Shown: positions 10,389 through 23,984 of the stretch, one piece after another | How positions within the stretch are numbered: the first letter of the stretch is position 1 | Layout of the letters: each line of letters starts with the position of its first letter | Origin: Phoronis australis | Taxonomy: Eukaryota; Phoronida; Phoronidae | NCBI GenBank assembly: GCA_002633005.1 | Contig: NMRA01000463.1 | Coordinates: 126,070-190,069 of the forward strand | DNA length: 64,000 bases | Direction: 5' to 3' | Notes under the pieces: generated by a model | The model's input: only the letters and a program-made list of their open reading frames with translations | Told to the model about the DNA's origin: nothing | The model's database searches: none | Translations under genes and position numbers: made by a program

Positions 10389-13300
10389 TACCGTGGCTTC
10401 TAAGCGACCATTACTGCCAATAAATATGCAGCATAGCGGGATGTCCATGTAGTTGCACTATCCTTCAACTATGGTAAAAACAAAATAAACCAAGAGAGCC
10501 TTCATATTCGCCCATATTATGTTTACATAATTTCCAGTCCAAACATCACCAGTGGAAACGAGACGCTTGGAGTAGTAAACAGTGTAAACGTAACGTCGTA
10601 GATAACCAAGGCGTAGAATATATTTCATTTTCCATTTTTGTGGCAGAAAATTCGAAATGTTCACGATTCGTGAAAAGAGGGTTAAAAAGGCAATGTTTTA
10701 ATAATCAGTTTTCCTCTCCATGTGTTTCATCACATAACTGTAATAACTTGCGAGATGTTACGTAAATTCAACTTCATTGGAGGCTAACATTTGTAACCAC
10801 TGTTTTTAAAGAATATTAATTTTACATATTTGGCGTTCTAACCGTGTGGATTTTAAACATTACATTGCAAAATTCTTATTCTAGAATTATACGGAACGAA
10901 GCACATTTTGGTTCCTGTTTTTATCCTGGTATTATAAACAAAACGTACATTGCAAAAGAATCTAATTTAATTCTGTGCTGTAGAAAATCAATGGTTTTTG
11001 AGATTTCATCACTCCAATTCTTAAAGTGGTGCGATTTACATTTACAATTTTGCTACATATTTATATCTATAATTTGTTTTTTTAATTGATTTGACCGGCA
11101 TCAGTAAAAAAATTGGCCGTGGGAATGCAACCAATTTCAATGTTTAGCAGAACTGTTATCGACTTCTACCGCCATCCAAGGTGCCCGACAAACGTGATCA
11201 CAGGTGCTTCCCATTCATCACAACACAATCGAGCGTATCTAATTGAAACAAGTTTTGGCGGGAAATGCGAAAGTGTCACGGACACGCATTTAAAAAACGT
11301 GATCGTATTTTAGTAAATTACCCAAAGAATGATCGGGGGAAATTACGTTTTTGTCATTTGTGGGAAAAAATTTCAAATCAGATAAAGAACGCAAAGTTAC
11401 TTCATGACCATGATACCAGTAATGACGAAATAGGTCACATGACAAATGCTAACAGGAACTTTTTGTTCAATTACTTATTAGCGTTGGAAAGAAAGTTTAA
11501 AACGCTTCCTATGTTCGTGCACAATTAGAGCCATATAAGACAAACAGCATTCAGAGTTCGGCAATTTAAAGCACCTGTGTTTTAACGCGTCATTAAAGGG
11601 ACTACAGTGATTTTACGGCCGAAAAAATGTTCTGAGGATTACTGTTAAATGGAATTATAGTTTTCTGCATGGCATAAGCTATTAGCTTTAAACACTGCTA
11701 AAAATGACAAAATCTGCTATCTAATAATTTCACTATGCACTCGCTGAAATCCACTAATGCCAGTATCTTTGCCACTTTTGCAAAAAATGCTCTAATTATA
11801 TTTAACGCAGGGGATTTGGTTACGTCAGCGTCGGAGTGATAGGCTGTTGCTACTACGGACAGTGGTTACGATTCCGCCTGTTAATTTTTATAACACTGTT
11901 TTTCTTGCAGAAAATGTCCCTTAAACATATGGGCAAAACTGTTCTGATACAATTCGGAAGTTTTGTCTGAGAACTACATGCATAACTTTAAGATGGTACT
12001 TTGTACCTCTGACCACGTGACACTTTCACATGAAAGTCATCAACTCAAATTAATTATGCCAGTAAATAAGACGCGAAGCTTACGTTTAATAAACGAAACC
12101 GTCCGGAACATCTCGTGTAGTGTCGCTTAATCAAATCCGAAGATGTTGAAGTTAAATTAGTAGCAAAAAATCTTTGGTAAATCTAACTATCCGCAGTATT
12201 CCAGAGAATATGAAACCTCCACCGATGCAAATATTCGAACCGGTGGCTTCAGTTGTCGCGCATGGCTGAACGTGATGCATTCAACGTTTGAATGGAAGTG
12301 ACATTCGGTTGACGTTCGCCATTTGTAGGAACAGTTTAAGTTACAAAATCTAGCATTGACTGGATCGGGTTGAATGTGGTGAAAGAGACCTTCTAAACAG
12401 TAAAGCGACGAAGGTAGGACATTCCTTCAAATTGTACACGACATTCCCTTTACGTGTTGGTTTTAAATAAAATGCGAGATATCCTAAGATATTGTCTGTT
12501 TAGTGTGCACTGAAAAACAGATACAGACTTTTTGACATTTTTGTGTTACAACAATTTCTATTTTCTAAATAACCTGGGTCACACTAACAGTCACCGAGTA
12601 GGCGCCAGTGCAGAAAACGAACATGAAGATATCGACGAATTATTTAATCCGGTCAATGACTCTTAATTTGAAACACCCGATGACAAGTGCTGATAAACGT
12701 TTTACACTAAAAACTACGTGTTAAGTAGATCCAGAAAATAACTTCATTCGATTTTATGACAAAGACACAGAACGAGGAATAATGAGCAGGGAAATTTAAC
12801 TCAGTTTACAGTGTTATTTTCTGAGGAGATACACGAAAATCAATTTTGTGATCAAAACATAGAGCCGCAGGCCCTATGATTGACATCCAGGGGGGGGGGG
12901 CGTACAAATTTAGAGCACCCTGAAGGCATTCACGACGATGTGAAAAAAAATTAAAACATATGAATGCGTGGTGAGAAAATTTTTGCACATAGAGTTATAA
13001 TTGTTGCGCAAGTGCAATGCGCAATCCAGAAATTATAATAGGAGGGGGGGTGCATTTTGTTGACCATTGCTTCTAACCAAATTCCTAAGAGAGCTAAAAC
13101 TTTCTGTTTTGGTATACATGTAGAAAGAATATTCACTGTTGCTTCCTCACTTAATATTAAAAAATATTAAATATATTTTGCAGCCAACTTGACACAGTTG
13201 TCAGTGATTTTAATTACCCCGTTCATACTGTTTTATGTAGAAACGCCAGCTAAAACGCTTTGCAGACTCTAAAATGATAGCCGACAATCCCATCACATTT

Positions 13301-13571
13301 GACGATTTGCGAGAATTTCATAGACACAGTGTAGACGTATATCCAATTTTCTTAGTTGGAAATACCATGGGAAAGATATCACCGGACTCATAACGGCGTA
13401 AACTACGTTGCTATACATCTAAGGAACGCTTGACACCTGGTCGCATCTTTAGAACCGGACGAAAGTGTTTAAACACGCGTATAATTGGAACAAATGGCCA
13501 TTTTATGCAGACGAGTTAAACCCGATAAAAGATTGCTGTCGACGTAAACAAGTTAGGTATACATCGCTTAC
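10389..13571. other. AT-rich non-coding stretch
   Basis: I see no supported gene. A strong plus-strand acceptor (CTGTTTTTCTTGCAG, ending 11910) is followed by only 19 open codons. A poly-G-bearing repeat lies at 12889-13060. The rest is AT-rich sequence with chance frames. Confidence 0.3.
12889..13060. repeat. Repeat with two poly-G runs
   Basis: An 11-G run (12890-12900) and a 7-G run (13044-13050) about 150 bp apart bracket AT-rich sequence. Comparable G runs occur near 23588, 39799 and 48984, the last two within clear repeat sequence. I infer a dispersed element with G-rich ends. Confidence 0.3.
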
Positions 13572-13621
13572 CTGTAGTTTGATGAATCGCTCATTCTGAC
13601 AAATGGCCATGAACGATGGAC
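13572..13621 (-). CDS. Candidate short coding exon, unrecognised
   Basis: On the minus strand the acceptor TTCTTTATATTTTCCAG and the donor CTACAG/GTAAGC, both close to consensus, bound 50 bp. One frame is open throughout and reads PSFMAICQNERFIKLQ after a split first codon, ending in phase 0; another is open too. So short a frame has little statistical weight; the splice sites are the main evidence. Confidence 0.15.
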
Positions 13622-16600
13622 CTGGAAAATATAAAGAAACCGGTCAGACGTGAGAAATTTAATGAAGATAAAGAAAAGAGGATATGACGCACGTGACAAT
13701 CTGTGAAAACTAACTACCACGTGCGATGAGATATATTCAGGCGTTATTCCTCGAATTCCATTCCAATATCCAACTGGGGTTTTGCAAAACTATACAGAGA
13801 CTGGAAAATGTGGTGAAATCGCAATCTTAGGATTATATATCACGACGAAAAATAAGACTGCGAGTAGTTTTACGGAACAAAATGCTGAAATGAGAATTTT
13901 ACAGTACCCCGCTTTGTTAAAATGTTATTAGGATATTCGTGTGATTCGGAAAACCGATGGTTATTGTTGCGTAACATATTTCGGTTAATTAATTCTCCCA
14001 TATATTGAACGCCACGATTAATTGGATAAACTTTAAGTCAAGTGTATATGCACTAGCACACAAGCCACTGAGCTTAAACAGAGTGATTACCGGTACGTTA
14101 TATGTTATAACTCGATTCAAGTTCATACCATATAACTCACATTTTGTGCGCAAAGTTAATAACGATATGTTTTGATACAGATAGCATCGATCATTGGCAA
14201 TCAGCATGCCTAAGGTTAGTGGAATTAACATAAAATGAGGAAATGGAACAAAAAATGTGGAAACGAAGATATAATTTAGCTGCTTCAAAGGTGTATCATA
14301 AACATGCTTATTAGAAACTGACAGAAAATCTCATGATAATCACGCAAAATTTGTCATAAACCTACCAAACAAGCCATTACGGATATCGTTTATGCTTCTA
14401 TAATGTGCGATTGAAGGAACTAGTTTATGGGCAATCTAACAGATATCGTCAAGCAAAAACACGCAATCAAAATTGCTTTGCTGCATGTTTATGTTTGATA
14501 ATTAGTGCAGTTACACACTGGTTTACTCTTTTTAAATCGGCTATGAAATTAAGACGACTACAAATTAAAAAAATATATTTCGTAGTTTAATGAAGCCGGA
14601 TGATAAATAATTTCGTCTATTAATACTTCCATGCATGAGTTTTCTTCAAACGTTTCAATCGGCTCAGTGGTGTTTTGTTAGGTTTTCAATAAATCCGCTG
14701 AAACAAGACATCATTTTCTACATTCACAATAACCATTACCATTACATTTGTAACCCAGATCAACAAGTATTCAGAACAAGTGTTTGCAACAACCCACATC
14801 GAGCATTCTAGGGGTATACTTGACTAAAAATTACAAAAATGACCTGCGCGTAATCAGGGTTTGTGAAATCTGCTCCGCCTGTTTCAATATTATCATTTCC
14901 CGCTGCCGCGTTTACACGGAATATCGACTCCCCGTCACCAATTAACCGACGACGCGTAGCGAGGGCTCAGATGCGCGAATTAATCTAATTCAACAGGTCG
15001 TGTATACAAATTAGCATACACGTGCATAGGGACGCACGCGACTCGACTAGGTAATGAATTAAATCATGGGTAATTTCGATTTGAAATCGATGAACACCAC
15101 AACCAGTCCACAGAACAATCTTGAAAGAACAAATTTTACACTTGAACAACAGCTGAATACTCCGTCAAGCGTAGACGGAACTGATTCCTGTGTAAATTTT
15201 TGTCCACTTTTCACGACTACCGCTAGTGTATCCGGCTCTTTATAAACAAGTAAAATGCACCAAACCAGCTTTCATCACCCCAAAACCACCAAACGCATCG
15301 TACTACCAACTGAGGGACAACGCTTTCGAAACCCACCAGACCATAGAAATCAGGCGAAAACTGGAAGCTGACTAGACAGATATTTAACAAATCCAAAGTG
15401 TCTGAAGAGTACATCTGATGCTAAAATTTAACATCACACTTGCAAGTTAAATAAAGAACTCGACTGACCAAAAATGGGTCAAGGGGTCAACAAAACGTGT
15501 AGCATTCTTTCTATCGGAACAGTATCAGGAATCAAGCAAATGTCGCTCGTGCCTTCCAACCTACGAGATTCAAAATATCCTGCTAACCCTGCAGGCGCCA
15601 ATTTTTAATGAAACTGAGAAGTTCAATCCGACCGTGGCTCAAAAACTATAGACTTTCCCACACTAGAAGCGTTTAAAAATGTGGTCTGGATGCCATACAA
15701 AGAACGTCCTACCAATTACTAAACGCAAGAAGACAAATGAACATTGTCCAATGAACATTGTTCAAAATAGTTTCCAAAAAACGAATATGAATGGAAGCAT
15801 GAAGACATTATCAAATTTAAGCAACAGGGCATGCGCGATCAAATTAAAAACCCGCGTATCGGTAAAGCTGTTGCCTATTTGTTTCGTTATTTACTCACAG
15901 GTATAATAATTTTTTCTACAATTTTAACTAGATGACTAGCTCCTCTTTGACATTTTCTAATAATATAACTAAAAACTGAACCATTAATTCAGCCAAAATA
16001 ATTAGGGACTTATTAATTAGAGGCGTTGCATGGAAAGAAAATTAACAATTCAACGTAGAGTTCACTCTCGATTTGTAACGCAGCCAAAAATTGGCATTGT
16101 AATGAAACGGTAAACGAAAGGACGTTTTCAGAAGCTCATAAATACGCAGTAGATTTAGGGAACTTAGTTGAGTCCCAATTTGGGACTGTTTCGTCCACCC
16201 GCGCACAGCACCCTATCAAATACTAAGCTGGCGTCTGCTCTAAAATCACCTGCAATACATTAGGAGCCCTAACACCAAGCTTGCGTGCAGATTACTGAAG
16301 ACGATTTCAACACGGCGCGCATCGAAATGCGTGGCTTTTTCCCAGATGAATCCACGTAGACAGCAACCATTGATTTTCTAATTTTAATTTGATCTCAAGT
16401 CCACTAATAATCACAATTATAGACAGCATAAACCCAGTGCGTACTCATTAGATAATGGCGAAAACAGCCTAATGACTACTAAGATCATTACGCGCAGATT
16501 TGATTCAGTTCCGCATATAGAGACGGGTGATGAAGTCCATTGACACCTTTTGTACAGCAGACAGATAGGTATTTGTTAATATTAAAACACGTGTAGTGTC

Positions 16601-16813
16601 GAGATTCATCTCCAAACGGCATTACTACACTGTATTTTACTAGGAGAAGAAATCTTTTCAATTTCAAGAGATCGCTAGCACCAGACGCAGGTTCCGCAGC
16701 GCTAGAAAAACGTGAAAGGTAGCCACTGGGATTTCATGGTTTGCTTGTTGATACATGGTCCTACACCTCGAAAACACTATCTTGTTGTGTCGGTAGTTAA
16801 AGAAGAAACAAAA
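13622..16813. other. Non-coding stretch
   Basis: No gene is supported. A short near-tandem duplication of AATGAACATTGT lies at 15736-15765. The 14870-15010 segment is richer in CpG than its surroundings and could be regulatory. A small repeat shared with 32130 is at 16140-16191. Confidence 0.25.
16140..16191 (+). repeat. Diverged repeat, copy 1 (matches 32130-32181)
   Basis: AGATTTAGGGAACTTAGTTG and flanks match 32130-32181 at about 83% over 52 bp. Both copies translate in the same plus frame to a related peptide (HKYAVDLGNLVESQFG here, NKYAKDLGNLVVSVFG there), so the source may have been coding, possibly a transposon protein. No family is recognised. Confidence 0.4.
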
Positions 16814-17068
16814 ATGACATTAAGTTTTAACGCTGGACAACAAAAACCGCCAAGCCACCGCCTTCGTAACTTGTCTCTTTGTCGTACTATTTCTGAACGG
16901 CTTCGAGAAACGTCGTCGACTTCTACAAGTTGTTCGGCAGTTCTTAGTGTGCCGACTAGTGCACCACCTGGTGACAGAATAGCACGACAAGTCGATCGGC
17001 ATGCGCCACTAAATGCGCAGACTACAAAGAATTCTAACACGCACTTACTTTGCACGGTTTTCACTTGC
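16814..17068 (+). CDS. Candidate first coding exon, Ser/Arg-rich, unrecognised
   Basis: ATG at 16814 in an A-rich context (CAAAAATGA) opens 85 codons ending in phase 0 at a GTATGA donor (17069). The product starts MTLSFNAGQQKPPSHRLRNL and is Ser/Thr/Arg/Pro-rich, so probably disordered. The segment is more CpG-rich than the background. It is phase-compatible with the exon at 17988-18197. Two other frames are also open here, including one on the minus strand, so coding status is uncertain. Confidence 0.28.
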
Positions 17069-17987
17069 GTATGACCCATTTTTAATATTCTAAAAACATT
17101 TCATATTTTGCTGAAGTTTATCGGTGAACGCTCAAGCGGGCAGGTGGAGCATGTACATTTATGTCAGTTTTCATCAGATTTCAAGCACATTGCACCAGAA
17201 TCCAACAGACGGAGGAATGTCACGGTTGCTAATTAACTTCAAAGGAATTAGTGGTTTATCGCAGCATGTGTTCGTTTACAGTTGATGCAAAAAAACAATA
17301 CCACCAGCCGGCGGCGTGACATCAGCTGAAAGAATGATAGATGACGTCACAAGCCAGGGGAATGCTTCGCCGTTTGGACGGTGATGGCGAAAAAGGCGAT
17401 AATCAAAACGAAAATATGACTAGAATTTGCCGCTGCCTTAGAAAACGACACGCGGCAAAATTTGATTTCAATTTGTAAAAAAATAATGTGCTATGAATCT
17501 GAACGATGGGTTCTTACACATAAACACTTCTAAAGTCTCAAGTTCAGTTCGGAGCTCGAAAGACATTTTTTTCGGCGGGATAACAATGGAAACGGAGCAA
17601 AGGCAATTCCACTGTTTTTTCATATTCAAACTAACAAGCAAAAGCGCCACCTATTTTACTGTAAAAATGTAAGTAACAGTACCGACATCCGGCACAATAA
17701 CGAAGAGAAATTACAAATGAATTAAAATCTATGAAGTCGCATGTTACTGAAGTGACTCCGGGTGAACCAAGCCCTGACGTTGATCATAATCAATCGAAAA
17801 AAAAACACGTGCCCACCAAAATCATTGTATCCAGAACGTTATTTGCTGAAAATTGAAAATATGCAGGTGACATGATTATAAATTGCTTTTAACAAAATAC
17901 CGCCGGTAGAAACAAACAAGTTCAAAACTAACGAGGAATAATCGACAGAGTATGGGAAAAAGCTGCTTTTATTTGTTGATACGGCAG

Positions 17988-18197
17988 AGTGAAAGTGGAA
18001 AACTGGCTGCAAAATCGAATTCGACTCACCCACGTATAAGCTTATTGACTTGGCCAAGAGTCAATCGGAATCCTCAAGCAAAAACTTGTGTCAAGATCTC
18101 TTCTCGAAAAGCACGGGCGGGGAACTCAACTGCAGTTCAGAAAAGATTCAAACCTTCCCAGCACATTATTTGGAGCAGTGAGACGTCTTTATTTTGA
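17988..18197 (+). CDS. Candidate terminal exon, basic and Ser-rich, unrecognised
   Basis: An acceptor (TTTTATTTGTTGATACGGCAG, ending 17987) precedes 69 open codons in phase 0 to a TGA at 18195-18197. The product is rich in Lys, Arg and Ser and ends SSETSLF. AATAAA at 18331-18336 could be the polyadenylation signal. With 16814-17068 it would make a protein of about 154 residues across a 919-bp intron. The link rests only on phase and splice sites. Confidence 0.25.
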   Translation, partial: SESGKLAAKSNSTHPRISLLTWPRVNRNPQAKTCVKISSRKARAGNSTAVQKRFKPSQHIIWSSETSLF

Positions 18198-18490
18198 GCA
18201 TGACCGCTGATCTGTTGCCATTTCCGAAAAGCTTTGATGTCATTCGGGTGCACTCGACAACGTGGCACCTTGTAGCTTCGATTTTCCGCCAGTTCATCCG
18301 CGAAGATTTACTTTTAATACAGCCGGCGAGAATAAACCCATCACCGCGCTATCAATTTCTTGAAGAGCCTTTCTACAAACAAAAGGATATTCCCAACCCG
18401 AATCAAGCGGGCAATGCCTTTAAGTCGGCTCAGATCCTCGCGTAATGCACACAAATTAGAACCAATATTACCCATCTGCTGATTTAGATT

Positions 18491-18907
18491 CTAAACCCTG
18501 TCTATTGTACGACGGATCCTACACGGGCGATTTGTACACCACGAGTTTATGTCCACACAGCGGGTGACGGCGCGTTGGGGCCCGTTTGTGTACAGAAAGT
18601 ATTGCCGGCTAATTCCAGCTAATTCTCTGTTTAAAGTTACACTTGCCTGGCTTCCTAAAACACGTGTGAGCGCTACGAGTGCATGAATGTCACCAACTAA
18701 TCCAAACGGCGCGATAACGATCCCGCCGCCGGAATTTCCGATGACTGACATGCCTGAACGGTTTTCAGCAAATCTGCAGCACTCGATTGTTAACGTCGAC
18801 ACCCAGCTGAGGTTACCGATTATCACCCGGCTGTCGGCCCGTACGTCCATTTTTTTCTGCCGCAAGCTTATCGGATTGGCGTCTGAAGCTTCGTGCGACC
18901 GAAGCAT
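18491..18907 (-). CDS. Hypothetical 138-residue open frame in a CpG-rich segment
   Basis: ATG at 18907 opens 138 codons; an internal ATG has a good context (AAAAAATGG). The product includes the stretch GNSGGGIVIAPFGLVGDIHA but matches no family I know. After the stop the same frame is open for another 47 codons. Overlapping frames are also open on the plus strand, as expected in GC-richer DNA, so this may be only a low-stop-density island. Confidence 0.15.
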   Translation of the reverse strand: MLRSHEASDANPISLRQKKMDVRADSRVIIGNLSWVSTLTIECCRFAENRSGMSVIGNSGGGIVIAPFGLVGDIHALVALTRVLGSQASVTLNRELAGISRQYFLYTNGPQRAVTRCVDINSWCTNRPCRIRRTIDRV

Positions 18908-18943
18908 ACATTGTGTACATCGGCTTTGTAGATAGAGGGCGCT

Positions 18944-20791
18944 GCTACAGTAAAGTTAAATTAAGTTGGTAACCCATAAGGTTCCATTGGCCACGATAAC
19001 TGAGTATTGGCTAGCATAAATATCACCAATAACAACTCATTTTACACTCTAAACCCAAAATGATATACTACCAATCGTTTAGCAGACAGCAAAACGAGCT
19101 AACAAATAGAAAACATTATATTTAATTTTAAATTACATGGGCGCAGTTTATTAACCTCAATGCATTTTGGTGTTCGTCTAAAAGCTTCTGAATATATTTT
19201 GAAAAGAGATATGAGGTGCACGGTTGTTGACATAACGACATTCCTGTCTTTCAATGAAACCCGAGAATCGCCGTCAGATGTGGCACAATCAACTAAAAGT
19301 CCCATGTGGCGGTACTTGTACATGAAAATCATCCAAGACAAAATGATGGTCCAAGGTTTTATCATGGGATGAACTGGGACTTTTTTCTTAATAGCTTGCT
19401 GGAATGCCGGAACTATAACGTCAGTGGTGTAGATTTGCGACAGTCAACTTAAAATTTACGTACATTTACATTGTACGTACAAGAAAACAAGTTGCACACA
19501 TCTGCGCAGCGGTAACGACAAGGTTCGCGAGTGCAAAACTAGGCTCGGATTCAAGGAAAAGCAGACGCAAGAACGGGAAATATCAAACACAAGTTCAGGT
19601 TGTATTCTGGAACTACTTGTAAATTTATCAATTGGCGCAAAAAGAAATAGGACGGGTCTACAGTCAAGGAACACAATGCAGTACACGCAGTTGATTGACA
19701 CAAAATACTCTCAAGACGATTTTAATCAGACAGTTCACTTCAAGAAGTCAGCTTATGAACTTAAACCCGTAATTATGCAAAGTAATGTTAGGAATTGAAG
19801 CGATCGAGACTAAGATGCACTCGAGTTCTATCCATGTAGTATCAAGTGTGCACACATAGTAAAGTTTTATCGGAAAATCGATGGAATCCGTCAGGTAATT
19901 TGAAGACGAGATCAGCGCCATCCAATCTTGGAGCCAAGACGGGATGAAATCGGAAAGAAACGAGATTCAGTGGTATCATCTTCGCTTTCCACAGTCCGAG
20001 ATAACATGGATGGGAGAATTTACATCGAACTCATGTTTTAAATCCAGAAGAAGCGTATTAAAATTAACTGTGGCATTTTACGAAAAAAGTAGGCCTATAC
20101 AGTGGGAAAGGAATACAGGTTTTGGGTCAATTAGAAGACATGGACGAAAAGTGCCCGTGCTAGGTTGGCATTGCTTGACAGTTCGCCGAGTTCGGCAGGT
20201 TATCACAAACTTGCACGAGTGTGGAGCCGTACACTGACTACTCTTGTATATTTAGTGGAAACCGACGGAGTATTAGAAAGCACTTTGACAAGCGGTTGGT
20301 GGTTCGAAATAAAATAAACATTTCTTTTGCGTCTCCCCACATCTTTTGTTCTACAATAAACCTGTTTATTTTCTCGAGATAAAAATCTCCTCCCAATCAG
20401 CCACCAAGCACGCATGGGAGATCAAATGGTTTGGCAGCAGGATCTTCTTTCCACGCGAATCCTTCCAAAGGCGTCAAATTTTCACTGACACGCTGACTCA
20501 CTCATATCAGCGGGTGGGATAAGGTTGACTTGAAACCCATTGAAACTGGGCGCTGTGGAGTCCTTGGCATGCCTTGACTCGGACACATACATACATTAAC
20601 CAAATGGTTAGAATGGTCTCAAGCACAGAATGGTAACATTTCACATTTAACGTAGTGAGAGCACAGAAATATGCAGATCGAGTTGACAACAGTACCAACG
20701 TTTTGTGACTTAGGGCATTTTCGAAATGATCGTTAGAGTATCCCACTGCTGAACAATCGCAATGTGACGGTATGACGAGTCACTAACCTAT
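18944..20791. other. Non-coding stretch
   Basis: No gene is supported. AGAGGGCGCT, a CTCF-type core, lies at 18934-18943 on its left edge. Otherwise there are only short chance frames. Confidence 0.25.
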
Positions 20792-20804
20792 CGCCATCTA
20801 GCGG
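20792..20804. promoter_or_regulatory. CTCF-type site, copy 1
   Basis: CGCCATCTAGCGG reads in reverse complement as CCGCTAGATGGCG, one mismatch from the bilaterian CTCF core. The match to the copy at 45762 extends to about 25 bp (TATCGCCATCTAGCGG, one variable base, then AAGGTGTA). Confidence 0.35.
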
Positions 20805-23800
20805 AAAGGTGTATTACATTGTTTTTCTTTTAGAAGCTTAATCTAATGGCACCATTCGGATATTAGGAACAAGATGGACTCTGTTTAGAAGTTCATTACT
20901 GATCAAGAGAACCCTTTTGTTGGTGAATCGGAAATGCAGCCTTTAGCAGGGAATGTAGCCGCGAAATGTCGACGCAAATGAACTTCCGTCCCGTATAGCC
21001 ACCCCTACCTCACCTATGTGTAAAGGCAAGTACCAGTTGATGTGAACGATAATGGTGTGGAAGACGATTAGACAAAGGTGTTTGCGGAGAGCCAATAGCA
21101 ATTATACATGAATAAAACATATCCGCGGACGACCGACATTTAAATTACAAATGGCACTGCGTATATTTTTGCGGCTAGGCATGAGGCATATATCACATCA
21201 CGTCACTTCAAACAACTATTCAAAATCGGAGCCTCAATAGCAAATGTTAAAAAAGTAAGAATTTTTTTTTTTGAACCACAAACTCCAAGCCAGTCATTTG
21301 GACTAAAGATATCACGAATGATCTTCCTTGTATTTAGATTGCCACTGGCCGAACACTACAGCAAAGCCCACCACAACGGGTCACCAGGTCGCATAAACAC
21401 GCACATTGTCGAACAAATGACACAAGTTACGGAAAGCAGACACTGTTTTGATTTCACACTCAAGATATAGCTGGAATCCAAAGACGAAGGTCGTTGTCCT
21501 TGTATGGTATAGATAACACATCTCATGCCACAGTGGGTCACCAAGAACAGTTAAACTTGCGCTTCACCCCGTTGAATTGGTAAAAACAAATATCGAATTG
21601 AAGGTTTTTTACTTTGAAAAAACGGCGTCATAACATTTCTTGCCGATCCGTTATCAACTTAATTGACAGGCAATGCGTAAAAATGAACTCGTGCCATTTT
21701 CGATTTCGGTATTTTAAGTTTGGCCAACAGCAATAAAGTCTAAAGCGTTTCTTGATTCCGTAATAGTTTTGATTTCCTTGTTGAAAACGGAAAGCGAATC
21801 CTAAAAGGGTAACAGACATTACGAGACCAATTTCATCAGAATGAAAAGCCTAATTCAACCTTCGTTTTTTAGTCAGTTTAACATGGCTAAACAAAACCTA
21901 AATGTTACGTAGGACTTATAGACAAGACTGCACCGTCGGGCAATTGTCGACCAAACTATAGAGTTATCTCAGTAAAAGTATTTTTTTTTATGAACTACGT
22001 AAAGAGCCTGGAGAATTTGACTTTCTACCGATCCGACGTAACAAGCTAAACGCTGCATCAATTTTCTAAAATATCCTTTTTTACTCATCATATTTTGGTA
22101 GCCACGGATGGTTTTAAGAAATATCTTAACATCGTTTTGCAGAACAATGCATACAGCATAGTAACTGAAAGTCCCATTTGACTCCAACGAATTGTTTCTG
22201 ACAGATGAGTTTCCAAAGTTAGCGACATTCGGAATTTTCCTAGGGTGCTCCACAACATTCAAGTTTCGTTAACCCAATACGCATTGTTAAATCTTGTTGA
22301 ATAAAACAGCTCCCGTGTTCTTTAGAAAACTTGAAGCAGTGAAGTTCATCTGACAAGAGAATTGACACCCGGTTATTTCATGTAACAGAATATGACACCA
22401 AGGCTATGGTTAAAGGAAAACAAAATTAATGAGTGTGCAAACCAAATTATAGGCATGCAAAATAGAACACACAGCGAACGGCTTCTGTGGTGTTACAGGT
22501 TAAAGTTTCAATATAGCAATTTAAATAAAGCCCATTGATTTTGCTTGTTTTCAAGACGTTACTGGTCTAGTCTCGTCATTTATCAGGAGATATGATTTCG
22601 ACTGTGAAGGATCAACTCCACTTGTAATTTCCTGAGAACATGTTCACTGAACTCGAAGCAAAATCCCCAATGGTATACAAGACGTATTTATGGCTTATAC
22701 ATACATTTGGCGACAGCGCACATTCCTTGATAATCCCACCAACGAATCGTCTTTGTTGCGCGGAGACTCAAAACCGATTTTTGTACCCAAACGAAAACAT
22801 CAAGTGACCCCTATGGGCAAAGGTTGACGGACAGACGGAGAGTTCCCAAGCAGACGAGTGATAAAGAGCCCGGATGAAAATGGCAGAAGATGAAAGGATT
22901 AAACTCTTGGTATTTATTTACGTCACCCCTTCTCTGATGTGAATTATTTATGTCGCAAATCTCCGCCTGCAGTCGCGCTATCAATTCTTCATGAGACACT
23001 GATGTACACGTATCACGTGTACAGGCATTTTTAACCAAAGAAACTAACACCCAGGGTTCATGAAATTTCGACACAAATGTCTTGATGTTGACTACGAATA
23101 CATCAGCTGACAGAATTTGACATGTTTTGGATGCGTTCAAACCTCTTCCTCATACACAGTTAATTGTGGACTCGATTTGAGGAAAATGTAACGAAAACTG
23201 AAATCTCATACATCAGTGGTGAAATGATTAAATTACAAATCAGATGATGGATTGACTCAGCTGGTCACCACCTGATATTACACTTCCGGTTTTCAAAATT
23301 TCAGTAGGCCGGCCATCTTGGACTTTTTCATTTTGACCCGGAAAAGTGACTTTAGATTTGAGACCGAATTTGTCCTTCGCTCCCACTTCGCAAAAACTTT
23401 CGCTAAAAATTGCGAGTGCACCACAGTCTATACTTAAAGAAATTTTGTCAGTAACTGCTTAGCTATGTATATTCTCAGAATGTTTGCACTTTTGTTCAAG
23501 TGAGATTTGATTATCTTTCAGAAATTGGTGTGTGGAGGATAAGACCAAATTTCTAACTAAAGCTTTAATTCGCAACAAAATGCAAAAGGGGGGGGGGTGG
23601 TGACACTCTCCCTAACTTTAGAAAATGGTTGTCCAGCGAGGGTCAATTTAGGCAAACTTGGGCGAGATACTTCAAAGGCAAAAACTCGTTTATCGATTTC
23701 GTGACAGAAGACGTCATGACAACTTCAATTAACTTATCACGTGGAGCATGTTTGTCGGAGTTTGCATTAAACCATCCGCAACTCAACAACCGTGAAGTCA

Positions 23801-23984
23801 AGAGACCCGAAAGTCTGAGCAATAATATCAGTCTCGAGTACAAATAAATATCCGTCCATTTATGCGGTATCCTATATTTTTTACGTATATATTTATTTTT
23901 TGTACAGGCCACCAGCCAACACAACAATGAAACAAACTGACAATAACTATCAGTGCAGGGTCATTATGGGTCAAATACAACGAA
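20805..23984. other. Non-coding stretch
   Basis: No supported gene. A 109-codon minus frame at 22811-23140 has no recognisable domain and no clear splice or polyadenylation support. A 10-G run lies at 23588-23597. Confidence 0.25.

Noticed and set aside
17043-17079. A minus-strand first exon MGHTQVKTVQ before a GTAAGT donor
   Set aside because: Only about ten codons, and it overlaps a longer plus-strand candidate. There is no independent support.
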